A stretch of DNA of 64,000 bases, taken from Ceratotherium simum simum (Eukaryota; Chordata; Mammalia; Perissodactyla; Rhinocerotidae). Of the stretch, positions 43,180 through 56,100 are shown piece by piece. The position numbers and the translations under genes were made by a program. The notes beneath the pieces were generated by a model. It did not search any database and was not told where the DNA came from. It worked only from the letters and a program-made list of their open reading frames with translations. Numbering within the stretch: the first letter of the stretch is position 1; each line of letters starts with the position of its first letter. The stretch spans positions 4,460,179-4,524,178 of the forward strand of contig NW_004454261.1 of assembly GCF_000283155.1 (NCBI RefSeq), written 5' to 3'.

Positions 43180-43924
43180 ATCCAAACGCACTTCTCTTTA
43201 TTCAAACCAGGGTCAAACTGGCCAGCGGGGATGCCCTGAAGCCACGCGCGCAGGAGATGGGCTGACAAGGCCTCCTCCGTGTCCTCGATGCCCGGGTGGG
43301 ACGCGGGGCGGACAGCACACCTGCAGACACTGCCAGGCAAGTCAGTCGACAAAAGCAAGGAATAAACAAAAACAAAACACACTCAGTAGATTCTTCTTGA
43401 AGCTCCCAGAGTCTCTGGACCCACGAGTCCCAACCCTCAAAGCCAGGAGTGGGGACTAAAAACAGCCCCCACTTCCACCAGTGCCGACGGAAACCCTGTT
43501 TTAAATTAAAAAATAAGCCAGTATACATCGTAGAAAATTTCTCTTAAAAATCTCACAATTTGTAAATGTATATTTTTTTCTTTAACATAAAAGTTTACAA
43601 TATACGGTAAAACAAAAGGCTCAGGAAAATAATTTCAAAAAAAAGAAAAAGAAACCTGAAGTTTTGAATTAAAGCTGAAGACATTTTTTTTTAAACCCTG
43701 TTGTTGAACCAGTGACTTTTTTTTTATTGTGCTGATGGGTTAGAGAAAGAAATATATTTAAAAACTTCAGTCCAGACACCCACAGCGCCTGCGAAAGCCT
43801 CTCGCCCCACCCCCCACCCCCCAGGTTGAGTCGCCATTTTTCCTCCAAGTGTGTGATTGTCACGAGTTCACGAGTTCCGAATCCTGGCTCTCAGCGGTCC
43901 CGCCGTCCTCGGGGCGCTGGCCGG
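43180..43924 (-). other. DAZAP1: DAZAP1 3' untranslated region
   Basis: The part at about 43490-43790 is strikingly A/T-rich against a GC-rich background. On the minus strand it has several U-runs and A-runs. This is compatible with post-transcriptional control. Confidence 0.75.
43197..43202 (-). terminator. DAZAP1: DAZAP1 poly(A) signal
   Basis: AATAAA on the minus strand, 723 bases beyond the stop. It closes a 3' UTR of expected size. Confidence 0.8.
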
Positions 43925-44100
43925 TTAGCGTCGGTAGGGGTGGAATCCTTGCACATTGTGGTTCTGACCTCGTCCAAAGCCACTTCCGCCGGCAGGGGGG
44001 CCCCCCGAGCCCGGCACTGAGGGGCCCCCGTAGGAGGGGGGCTGCTGGCCGGGGTCTGAGAAGCCCTGTCCAAAGCCAGCCAAGTCCTGCCCGTAACCTG
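43925..44100 (-). CDS. DAZAP1: DAZAP1 exon 12 (last)
   Basis: 176 nt including TAA at 43925-43927. Encodes GYGQDLAGFGQGFSDPGQQP and ends GQNHNVQGFHPYRR. The acceptor is a CAGCAG tandem; the upstream choice gives QYAGYGQ, the downstream one QYGYGQ. Confidence 0.96.
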
Positions 44101-47100
44101 CTGAGGAGAGAGTCCCGTGAGCAGGGATGCAGCAGTGAGTGCGGGCACTGCTCCCAGCAAGACCAGGCTCCCTCACCGCCTGGCGCCACTGGTGCCGCAG
44201 CCAGGGCCCTGGGGCAAGGACCGGGCAGGCGGGCAAGGCCTTAGGACTGCTCGTCTCCAGAGAGCCCCCCTGAACCCCTGGCAGGAGCCTGGACAACTGT
44301 CTCCTCATGGAAACAGCAGCAGCTCTGCGCCCTCGCAGACCCCGTGGTCTGTCCTGTCGGTCCTCGGCCCACCTCCCCACTCATTCTCAAAGACTCGGGG
44401 CTGGGGCACCCTGGTGGCAGAGCCGAGTGGCTGAAGAGGCCTTTGAGCCTGGAGACATCAACTATCTGGCCAGCCCTGGTGGACCGCGGGCTTCTAGAAA
44501 GCATGTTCTCAAACGGAACAGAGGGTGAACTCAGGCACAGCTTTCAGGATTTAAGGAAACGGCACACCAGCCCTGCGCCTCCCTCAAAGATGCCACCCAG
44601 ACCTCGGCCGGCCCGCCCTGCAGAGGTGGCCCAACCTGGCGGGTTCTGTAAAGTTGACTGGCTCAGGGTGGGGCCAGGACTCCACACCGAGTGGTGGGTC
44701 TAAAGGACTCATGTTGGCTGGGCCGGGCAGGTTCCTTCTTGACCCTGGGCCGACGCTGCACCGCTGGCCCAGAGGGCACAGGGCACAGGAGGCACGTCGG
44801 GAAAGGGGGTCAGCACCCTCCTGGCTCCCTGTCCACCCGGACCGCACACTCTGGGTGAAGGCCCATGGCAGGGCCTCTGGACTCCCCACTGGGGGTGCAG
44901 GAAGGCACGGAGGTCAGTGCGAGCTGCCCTGTGGAAGCAGGCCCCTGGGCCAGCTGAGACCCTCACCCGACAGGGCCCCGCCAGGCCTACCCCCAACCCG
45001 GGTGGCAGAGACAGTGCTGCCCACCGCCCAGGTGCAGGCAGAGCAGGGACCGTGGATGAGGAGGCGCCACACCACCGCTCAGCCTGACACAAGAGGGTAA
45101 ACAAAGGGCCCCCAACCTGACGGGTCCCGAGAATAGGGACCCAGGCCCATAAGAGATGAGACCAGGCAACTACCCCAGGGCAGCCCTGGTGGAGGGGGAC
45201 ACGCTCGTGCTGGCGCACACCCCACCTGGGGCCGCTCATGCACCTGCCGCCAAGGCGTCCTGCTCCGGGTGGGGTCGAGAACCCATGCACTCGGTGACCG
45301 CAGCCCGAGAGGCCCCAAGGGGGGCAAGAGTGTGCAATGTGGGGGTACCGGGGCATAGGAAGGCAAGAGCTTCAACCTGCAGACACCACGGTCCTGGGCG
45401 AAACCCAATTCAAGCAACGAAGCGGGAACAGCAGAGCCCCAGGGAAACGTGGGGCTGAAACCCTCCCAGGAGCCTAGCCTCTGGCCGTCAGGACAGGAAG
45501 CCCCAGTCGGCCGGCAGGACAGGCGGCCCCAGCGCTGAGCCAGGACCCCAAGCACCATGCCCTCAGGCCACAGGTCGGCGGCACCTGCTCCAGGACCAGC
45601 CCCTCAAGGAAAGCACGACGCTGATGCCCAGGCCAGTGCCCGCCACAGACCAGAGCGAGGGCCCCTGGCCGACCCCGCCGCCCATGCTGTGCACTCGGAA
45701 AACACTTGGGAATCCGAGATGAGGGCCAGGCTGCGGGGCACGCACAGCCCCCGCCATCCTCCCGGGGGCCCAGTGCCGGCTCAGGTCCCCAAACCCACCG
45801 GCCCTGGGGCACCTGCTGCTGACCGAGGCTTTCCTACACAGGGGCCCTGGCATCATCCTGGACACCACACCCCGCTTTACATGGTGCCTGACCCGGGGTC
45901 ACGTGAATGCTCCCCAACAGCTCACAGCTCGGCTCCCCAACAGCTCACAGCTCAGGCCACCAAGACGGAGGGAGGGAGGCGGAGATGGCAGGGCCGAGCG
46001 CAGGGCCCAAGTGCGGCCACTCACCGTACTGACCGTAGGGAAAGTCAGGCTGGGCCGTGGGCGCTTTGCTCATGTCCGGGGCGGCCTGAGTTGGAGGCGG
46101 CGGGAAGGCCAGGGGGGCTGCCCCCGGCGTGGCAGGCGGAGGGGGCACCCCTGGAGGGGCAAACTGATCCGGTGGTGGAGGTGGAGGCCCGTAGCCAAAG
46201 CCTGCAAACGAACGGGAGAGAGACAGATGTGGGGCTCGCCACTGCCTAGGCCGAGGGCCTAGAGCCCGGGTTCCGCTCGAGGGAAAGGACGGACTTGGGA
46301 AAAAAGCAAACTGCTGACGGCTGGAAGGGCGCAGGCAGAGCTGCTATGCACACCCAACACGAGGACGAGACAGCAACACGCTGAGGGAGTAACAGCACTC
46401 TTTTTTTTTTTTTTAATTAAAAAGGTTTTTTGTTCTTTTGAGGAAGATCGGCCCTGCACTAACATTTGTTGCCAATCTTCCTCTTTTTGGTTTTTCTCCC
46501 CAAAGCCCCACTACATAGTAGTGTATGAGAGCTGCAGTTACAGCTCTGCTATATGGGACGCCGCTTCAGCATGGCCTGACGAGCGGTGAATAGGTCTGAG
46601 CCTGGGATACGAATCGGCAAACCCTGGGCCGCCGAAGCGGAACGTGCGAACTTAACCACTACACCACTGGGCCGGCCCCTGTAACCGCACTGTTTATGAT
46701 GTCAGAACCCGACCAAAAACCCAGCACAAGACAAAAATCACTGAGCCATCCATGCAGGTGGGCGGGGTCACGCCCCTGCGCTCTGTTCCTGGGGTCAGAT
46801 ACCCTGTTTCTACCCACCTCTTGTCTTATTAGAAATAAAACCAGAAGTGGCCTAGGCCGGGAGTGGGCATACCTTTCTTATAAAGGGCCACACAGTCGTC
46901 ATGTGGCCCACGGGCACTGGTCCAGGCCACAGAACTGTCCAGTCCTGTGGCCACGTGTGGCCCGAGGCTAACACACCTGGATCCCAAGACTTAGTGGGAA
47001 AAAAGATGGGAGGACGTCTTATGCTGGCCGAGTGCCGTGCTGCCCTGACAGCCTGTCAGCCACACTGGGGCAGGTGAGGTGTCTCCCTTCACTGCTGCAA

Positions 47101-50100
47101 ACCTGCGTGAGCAGCGTGTGGCCGCACCCTTTCGTACTGAGCTGCCGGGGGACACCGAGCTGCCGTCATAAGGCAAAGCGCAGAGGAGCGTGAAGCGGAC
47201 ACAGAGCCGTTTACACCCTCAGCCCCCAATTCTGAAGGACAGAGGTCAGGTCTGGATGCCCCAGCCCTGGAGAATTAACATGCCCTCACCACCCACAGGG
47301 CCCACACCCCCTGACGTGGCGCACTTCCATTTGACAAAGCGGGGCCGAAGCCAACAGATGTGCATGTACACGTGGCCCCGTCCTCTCCTCCAGGCAAAGG
47401 GACCGTGACAGGCCATGCCCCCTCCACCCACGCCTACCGCGAGCCCACGACTCACTGAACTGCGGGGGGGCGCCATAGCCCTGTGGGAAGCCCTGAGGAG
47501 GCGGGAACCCTCCGGGAGGGGTGGACACGATGTAAGAGGTGAATGGCGGGGGTGGTGGGGGGGCTCCTCTTCCCGCTGGGGGCGGTCCGTAGCCACCTGG
47601 AACACACGACGCAGGGTTGGGGGGAGAGCAGGGCACGCACGGCACCACGCGCCAGCACCTCTCCAATTCTATTCTTTCCCGGTTTTCCACGAACAAGGAC
47701 TTACCAATAGCCTGTCCTGCTGGCACCCACATTCCTAAATGGGGAGACAGAAAGGGAATTGGCGCCGTGTCAGCTCAACACTGAAAACTGGGGGCCGTGC
47801 CCTGCCCTCCTGCCCCGACAACCGGTCCCCATGCTGGCAGAGCCCTCCTAGAACCCCACTCTCGGGAGCAGGCGTCCTGCCACAGCGCAGGCACAGGGAG
47901 GACGGCCCAGGCCCCAGGGAGACGCCCGAGGAGCCCCAGTGGTGTCTCAGGAACACAGGGACGGCCCCCAGAGCTGTCAGACGCCGGGGTGTTGGGAGGG
48001 GCTGGCCGTGTGTGTCCTGCCTCCACAGGGGAAGGCTCCCGAGAAGCCCCTGGTCACAGATCCCTGGCTCTTCAACAGAACCTGCCAGCAGGGCTAGAGA
48101 GGACACCCACAGATGAGGGACTCAGGTGCACACGTGGGACCGCGGGCTGGGCCCAGGGCCAGGCTACAGGCCAAGTGCTAGTTCTTCACCTGCTGGGGGA
48201 CATGCGAGTGTCTGATCTCACTAAAGGGTTTCCCGCCGCTGTGCTGTCCTTTGCAATAAAATACCTATTTTTAAAAAGACAGCTCTGGAGAGTCCAGGGT
48301 GAGAGCCTCGAGCTGTGTAGAGACAGCTCTGCAAGCCTGGAGGGGCGCTGGGCGCAGGTAGGCTCATCTGGCTTCTGCCCCTTCCTGGATGCTGTCCCTT
48401 CTTTGGGTCTCTAACGGGGCGGGAGGCTCCTGGATCCTGTGCCGGGGCCCCTGGGCAGCCCAACCCTCCCGCCAAGCTGTCCTTAACCACTCTGCCGACC
48501 CCACACAGAGGGCCCAACAGCCCAGCTGGCGTCAGCCCGCAGCCCGGGAGCAGGAACAGAACCAAAGCGCCCAAAAGGCACAAGAACTCTGCGGCGCCTT
48601 CTGGCTGCGGGAAACCCCGCTCTCCCCAGAAGCATCTGCTCCGAGCCTCCAAGACGGCCGGGCCACACGCACCGTGCACCCCACCCTCACCGTGCGTGGG
48701 CTGTCTGCAGAGATGGCTGCTGCAGGCACTGCTTAGCAGAGGTGACAGTGACAGCCTCCAAAGTCCACCAGGTCCTCCTGCCCCAGCACACCCACAGACC
48801 CCGGGGGCAGCAAAGGAACAGCATGGCCACAGGAGGCACCTGGGTGCCCTCCTCCAGGGCTCGCACTCGGGTAAGGATGCTCGCTGCAGCTGCCGGCCCA
48901 GGGAGCCTCGGCCGCCCTCCCTGCAGGTGGCGGAAGTCTGCCACGGCCCAAGCACAGCACCGCCTCAAGACGGACCAGGTGACACCACGGAACCCAGGGA
49001 CCCGGTGTCCGGGGATGGCCTTGCTGCCCCCTTCCTTGTCCGTGAGCTGCAAGTGCCAGTATCTACTCCAGGGGCTTGTTGAGAAGTTCGGGGCTGTTAA
49101 GTGCCCCGCCCAGGGCCCAAGTCCCGGCTCCTGGACCGAGCATGCACCTCTGTGCATCAGAGGACCCATGCCAACTTGCTGGGCAGGAGACTTTGGGGCT
49201 GGAAAGGGAGGGAGCCACGCTCCTGCCGGAAGCTGCTGCCTCTCCGGCTCAGGACTCTGGCCCCCGCGGTCACCCCAGGGCCCGCCTGGTCTGGGATGCT
49301 CGAGCCTTACCTTGGGGGCCGTATCCTTGCTGCCACGTGGGTGGGGGCTGGCCTGCCCAGCCATTGGCGGCGCTGGGCACGACCCGGCTGCCCCACTGGC
49401 TGGCACCCGGCTGTCCTGGCGCTTGGCTTTTGCTGTCCCGAGGCTCGGCCCGTTTAACTTCCACCTAGACAAACCGAGCGTGGGTTTAGGAAGACGCCAA
49501 GGGTCCCGGACCCCCTTCCCTTCAGACACACCCTCAGGTAACTTACGACTACACTTAGCATCTTATTACGACTTAAAACTAAATACTTAACTATAAACCT
49601 TATTTAGGCCAGTAGTTTTCTTAAAAAATTTTTTAATTTTTTTCTTTAAAAAATGTTTCTCAGGTACAACAGATGCAAGTGTAAGACACATGAAGCCCTG
49701 TCCGCTGCTGAGCAGGGACCCAGGAGGGCCAGAGCGTTTTGTGCGTGACAAGGGGCCAGGTCAGAACAGCAGCGTCCTCCTTCACCAGCCTTGAAAACCC
49801 GGGACACAGAGCGCAGGGTCTGCTACAACCATAGTCCTCGCCACGGCCCCTCCGGGACCCGCGGGGAGGAGGGGGCTCGGCTCGGAACGGCCGGGCCAAG
49901 GGACACCCAGGCCTCTAGGGAGCCCACCCCGCCTGCGCTTTCAGCTCATACCTGAGAAACACAGTGGTTCGCTTAGGTTTTTATCTAAAATGTCTAATGG
50001 AAAATAAAGACTTACCTTCCCCAGGCTAACGCTTAAAGAATCTCAATTAACTCAAAATAATGTCAGAGGGAATGGATGTGATAAAGAGAATCTTACATTA

Positions 50101-53100
50101 CATCTAACAAAAAAGTAAACAAACATGCAATAAAATGGACATTTGAATCAGTAAGCAATCTTCATACTGTGTTCGGTCGGCAGCCCAGGACCCTCCTCTC
50201 CTGGCCGTGGATGTCGGGGCCACAGTGCGGAAGGTGGGACAGTGGCGACCACTGGCTGACGCCGAGCGTTGTGGTTGCCCTGAAGCTCCCGCCCTCACGC
50301 AGCCTTCAAACTATGGGCCGACAGACAACAAAAAACCCCAATTCCAGGGCCGCCTCCGCACTGCAGAACCCTGAGTTGTTCTTGTTTGTATGATAAATTG
50401 TAATGAGAAGGGTGAGACAACGGACCCACTTGGAGCCATCCTTGGGGTCTCAGAGTCTGGTGAGCTAAGCGCCATGATTCCAAATTCCGTCAGTTCTGCC
50501 TTAAACCCCTTCCTGTCAGAGAACAAACAGGAAGTGGGGCAGAGGCACAGAGACCCCCACCTCTGCGAGGCCCCAAGGACGCTCCACGGATGGGAACACA
50601 ACCCCCTTAGCTCAAGGCAATGCGACAGCAGGACCAAGGGACCCGTTTCAAAGAACTCAAATTAATGAGTCTTCACACACTTCCCTTAAGGGAATTTGTT
50701 CCTGCTTACAAAGCAAAGAAGCCCTTGTAATTTAAAAAAAAAATTCTTTTACCCTCTTCCTATTGGAACACAGAGCAGTCCCTCGCACTCTGCACTGCAG
50801 GACCGCGGGGACGCCATGTCCAGCCCACCAGTGAAGGTCGGGCGACAGAGCTGGGCGAGGCCGGGAGGGAGCTGGGCGCTGGGGTCCGCATGTGGGCGTC
50901 TTACTTTAGCAGTCGAGCCCCACATGGAGAAGCCACCTCCGTCTCCACTCTGTGCCTCGTGCAGACCAGACTGACAGCACCGTGTCCTACAAACCCGGGG
51001 CTGGGGCAGCTGCCCCTCTTGGGAGCCGATCTATGTGCTTAGCAGAGCTTTCTGCCCCTAGAGCAGGACCACGCGTCCTCCAAGTTTTAAATGTCACAGT
51101 ACCTTAAAACATCGGCTGCAGACTCCTTTGAACTTGTGTTCCTTGAAATCTGCTTGCTAATTTTAAACTCAAAGCTTCAATGAATGTCGGAGTGAGATTT
51201 GTGTCTCCTGCTTAGTCAGGTTCAAGTGGAATTAATTAAGCCTGCAACAAATCCTAAGCCACCGATATACAAAAACAGCTCTGCATGCGACTGCGTTGAT
51301 GAACTTCCAGGGAGCAGGGCTGTGGGGCTGGGGTGGCCGGGGTGGAGGGGGCAGGACTACTGGTGCCAGATTCTGTCCGAAATATCCTAGCTGACAAAAA
51401 CAGCCACTGTCTCGTCAAAAGGGCTGGGCGTGCTGAACTGGAACGAGGAAAAGCTAACCATGTGGCACCACTGTGGACTGTGCCGGGGTGCGCTGAGCAG
51501 GTCTGAGAAGGACCAAGACAGGAATCCTGCAAAAATGCAGACCCCCGAGTCTTTGCTAACTGGAGGAAACCCCCACCTGCACAATTTCTGCCAGCTCCTC
51601 ACTTCAGAGCTGACCTCTCAGAAAGCTCTAAGGGCCCGGGTGGGACGAGGAGCTGGGGCCACCTTCTGACACAGCTGCCTCCACGGCAGCAACACAGTAT
51701 GAAGATGAGACAACCAGAGCTCACTTGACTGCATGGAGTTAAGTGCTATCGAGAGCATGTGGTTGGTACCGGAGTTCACAGTAAGTGACCCAATTTAAGA
51801 AACCAATCCTTCAGGATGTTTATGTTTCTCTCAGTTTTACACGGAACCTGTTCTCAGAGGTTCGCTGCCCATCACTCTGTGGGTCGCCATGAGACAATCG
51901 GATACAGACATCTGAAGGAGTGGTCACAGAAACCAAGCCTGAGGCAACCCGTGATTCCACTGGAGGCAGCCCACCAGACCCCCCAGGACTGCACCCTTGG
52001 CCCGGGGCCACCCACCCGCCCGTCCCCGGTGATCCCAGCGAGGGGCCCCGGGAGCAAAGCTGGCGAGGTGCTGCGCTGCGGGCAGGCCCGCTTGGGAAGG
52101 ACGATCCCTTGCTTCTGCAGAACCAGGTCCGACCCCACACAGCAGAGGATCCCAGGACAATGCACCCTGCCCTTTTCTGAGAAGGAATTTTCATTTCCAG
52201 TGAAATCCTAAGTTGCCTAAGACTTGGTTTGGTCTTAAGGTAAAATAAAACTACAACTACACACTTTTTTGCCCATGATGTCGTGAAAATGCATGTTGAC
52301 AGCCTGGTCCACTGATTGTTCGTCCTCGAAAGTAATAAATCCAAAACCTAGCCAACGACGAAGAGTGAATCAAGGTAGCAGGGTGTTGTGACACAAAACA
52401 GGATGATGAACAGTATTAGGGACGGGCCGAGGGATCGACCGAGGGTTTCAGCAAAGCCGAGTGTGTGAGGCTGTGGGGCCGGGCCCCGAGCTGAGGGATT
52501 GGCGACCGAGGCGGTAGGAAAGGCTGTGCCCGGACGCCTGGGGCAGGGCAGAGCGGGCTGCTGGAAGCACTGGGGGCACATCTCAGAGAGCTGCAGCCCT
52601 GACAGCGGGACAGTGAGGGCCTGAACGCTGACACTCGAAAATACAACACCGCAGGGCGGCGCTGTGTCTGTGCCAAAACGTTCCACGGAGAGAACTGCAG
52701 CGGACCCCTGCAGGCAGGGGGCCAGGGCAAGGGCTCCGCCTCGGTCGGGGGTGTGCCGTGGTGCGCTTCTGCTTTTCTGAAACCCAGGAGTCTCCCCCTT
52801 GGCTTGCAATTTGCTTTGCAGCTAGTGCTGACAGCAGCCATATATCGTCCTAGCGCGTCAGACAGGAATACAGTCTCTACCACAGTTAACGCCTCGCTAA
52901 GCCTGCCCAACACTGTTGGGTAAGCCCAAGGAGTCCTGTCGAGATAACGTACGTATGTATACAGGTATCTATCTGTACGTATCTACGTAAACACGATACA
53001 CAGAGATACAGGCCACAACGGGTTCCAGCAGGTCAAACTCTGCTGTGAGCAGCAAGAACAAGAGGCGCCATGTCATCAAAAGAGAAATTTAAAGGGGAAA

Positions 53101-56100
53101 CAAATTTAGCATTTCCCAAACACGAGGAAGTGGCAGTATAAACGAAGTTTGGTTGGTCTGGGTGAGTGCAACCGCCCGCTAACGTGGCATGTCTGGTCCT
53201 CAGGCTACTGCACTGGCTCCCCCGGGGCCCATCTGCTCTGAGCACAAAGGGACACGCGGGCAGACAGCTGCCGGAAGACCCCGAAGAACAAAAGATGGGC
53301 GAGGGGGAGGGCCAAGAGGAAAGAAGGGACGAGGAGAGGAAGGGCCGAGGGCCGAGAACAGGCTAAAGACGGGCGTGGGGGACGCAGGATGACAGTGTCG
53401 CGTGGCAGATGCACGGGGCCGGGGGCCTCTCAAGCTCATGAAAGGGGTACCAGGGCTGCAGCCGCTGGGACCGTGTGGAAAGACTGCCAGCAGACTCACG
53501 GTGGGAAGGGATGGAAACAGGAGAGGGCAGCTCAGAACTGGGGGTGACAGACTAGCAAGGAGGGCTGTTGGGGATCTGGGGCTTTCGGACGTGCTCTCTG
53601 CACACACACGCACAAGGAATCTGCACGTGGCGTGAGAAGGAACAGAATCGCGCCCACTGAACCATGACGGCAAAACACACACGAGGAGAGGAGAGCAGAG
53701 CAGACGGGACGCGGGAGGAGGGCGCAAGCCGAGTGGAGGCAGCGCAGGGTCGAGCGGGGCGGGGGCAGGGACAGCGTCTTAATGGGGGGGAGGGGGGGCT
53801 CGGGGCAGAGCCTTCAGGAGATGAGAAAGGAAGGTGAGAAAACAGGACTAAGCTCTCTGTGCCCTGGCTGACCAACCGCTGCTCTTGGCATCGCTCCCAC
53901 CCTCCGCCTGCCTAGTGCTGGCTCTCGGGGACCCGAGGGGACTCTCAGAGCCTGAGGCTGAGACGGTGGGAGCCGCACGGGAAGGCGAGGCCCAGGGCCC
54001 AGCCCGAAGCACTCTCCCCGACACACCTCCGGCCTGCCCGGCCTGTTCACCGGGCCCGGGCGAGGACGGCAGGCAGCTGTGCACGGCCTCGGGGGCCGAG
54101 CAGGGGATCTAAGAGCCACCCTCAGGATTCCCGCGCCCGCGGCTTCACAAGATCGAGGCAAATGGTGGAACACAACATGGGTGATGAACAGCATGTGAAA
54201 GGGCGAACATTTTCTCAAAGTGCAGGAGTGTCTGAAACCACAGGGCTCGCGTGGTCCTTAGAGCACAAGAGGCGCTGAGTCGTGGGGAAGGAGCCCGGGG
54301 CGGGGCGTCTAGGGATGCGTCTGTCTGTCAAGAGGCGACATCACCACTGAGGAGTGGCACAGAAACACACTGAAACTTCGTTTACACCCCACTGGAGAAA
54401 GCCCGTTCCCTCCTCTGACTGCGGGACTGGCCTGTACCTGTGTGATATAATTTAGACCTGGAGAAGAGAAATCTAAAGAGATATCGTTAATCACAAACAA
54501 TTCACAGAGAGAAAAGGAAAACAACTTACTTAACATTACTGTACTTGACTATGAAACACTTAAGTACGTCACTAAGCGTGTATGTCTAAATTAAGATTAA
54601 GACTAAGACTTAACAGCTTAATCGACATGAAGTGAGAATATACGTTACTTAATCAAGGAGGAAGAGGGTGGCGGTTCAAATGGCAAACTATTCTCCAGCA
54701 TGGCGGGCGCATGCTGCGGGCGGCACCGCTAGGGGCTCCGATGGGGCGGGCAGAGGCCGAGGGGCCCAGGCTGGCAGATCAGCTCCCACGGCCGTCCAAA
54801 AGGGGCCGATGAACCAAAAAAAACATACGGGTGGGGACAAACAGCAGCAGCCACAAAAACAAGGGCACAGAAACGGTGTGCCCGCAGTGCCAGCCCCGGA
54901 AATCAATCTGGACGGCACGTGTGGGCAGCTCGGGGAAACCTGGCAGGGACACGCTGCAGCGGCTCCTCACCCCTCCTGCCGCCCGCCCCCCTCACTGAGG
55001 GGAAAAAGAACAAGAAAAACAAGACAGAAGCCCAGGACGGACACAGGAAGGTCCATGCTCAAGCCGAGCTGGGGCACATCTAGCCTGGCAACATGAAACG
55101 AGACTCTGACTATGCTGGTGTGGACTAGTCAGGGGACGGTCCTGAGTGAGCAGGTTCACCATTTAAAAGGACCACCAATCTTTCAGTACACATTTAAAAA
55201 CAGAAACCATGTTGCAATTCATGTCAAGTTGTAAAAACTTCAAAAGAACAAGCCACAAAAAAAGACGGTCCAGTCTGACCTGGGGAAGCACAGCCGGGAG
55301 GGGCCGCACAGAGGAGCCTCGGCTTTAATTGTGTGTTTCGAATGCCCCTTTCTGAGATTGGCAATGCTCGCTACAACCACCACCTAAGTGTGAAATAGTT
55401 TGCCATCTGAGGGAGGTCAGGGGCACACTCCATCTCTTTTACCTCGAGGCCTCTGCTTCTCGGCGTCGTAGATCATGACCACCTCCGTCACCTGGAAGAG
55501 ACACGGGCGTTCGAGGATCCGGGGGCCATGGGCACCTCTGGCTATAGCAGCCCCGGGCCGAGCAAGCGCCTGGGAGCGGCTGCAGTCTGCGAGTCCTGAG
55601 GTGAGGCTGGCCTCCTGGGCTTTGGGTCTGAGATTCAGGCCCCCTGGACGCACAGGCTCCCTCCGCCCCCCAGTGCCCCCAGGGCGCCCTTCCCTTCACA
55701 GACAAGGGGACTGAGGCGCAGACGCCGGGCCGTGCGCCAGGCCCTCCCACGGTCACCATCCCTGTCGACCTGCTGACCGGCACTCAACTCGGCCCTCCCC
55801 GCCTGTCATCCACCAGCTGGCACTCCCCTCTCCCGGGCCCAGGCTCATGGAGTGCGCCACACCGTGGGCCCTGGCACCCCTAATTCCTGGCCCAGGCCCT
55901 CAGCACAGGCAGGCACCACCAGACAAATATGCTGAAATGAGAGTGGGCGTGAGACCCCGCGGGAGCCCAGGGGGACCTGTGCCTGTTTCAGGTGACACTC
56001 CCTAGCCTCCATCTTGCTGTTTGCCTCACTAGAACCAAGCACCCTGTACGACCCCCACAACATTCTAAAGGATTTAGCCTCTTCCAGAAAACAAAACCAT

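Larger units (their letters stand above)
39720..43180. other. Intergenic, RPS15 to DAZAP1
   Basis: Contains an old interspersed repeat of the GCACCTACTGTTGGCAGTAG type (39900-40130), an L1 3' end (40245-40830), an LTR (41835-42295) and unique sequence. No coding exon was recognised. Confidence 0.5.
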
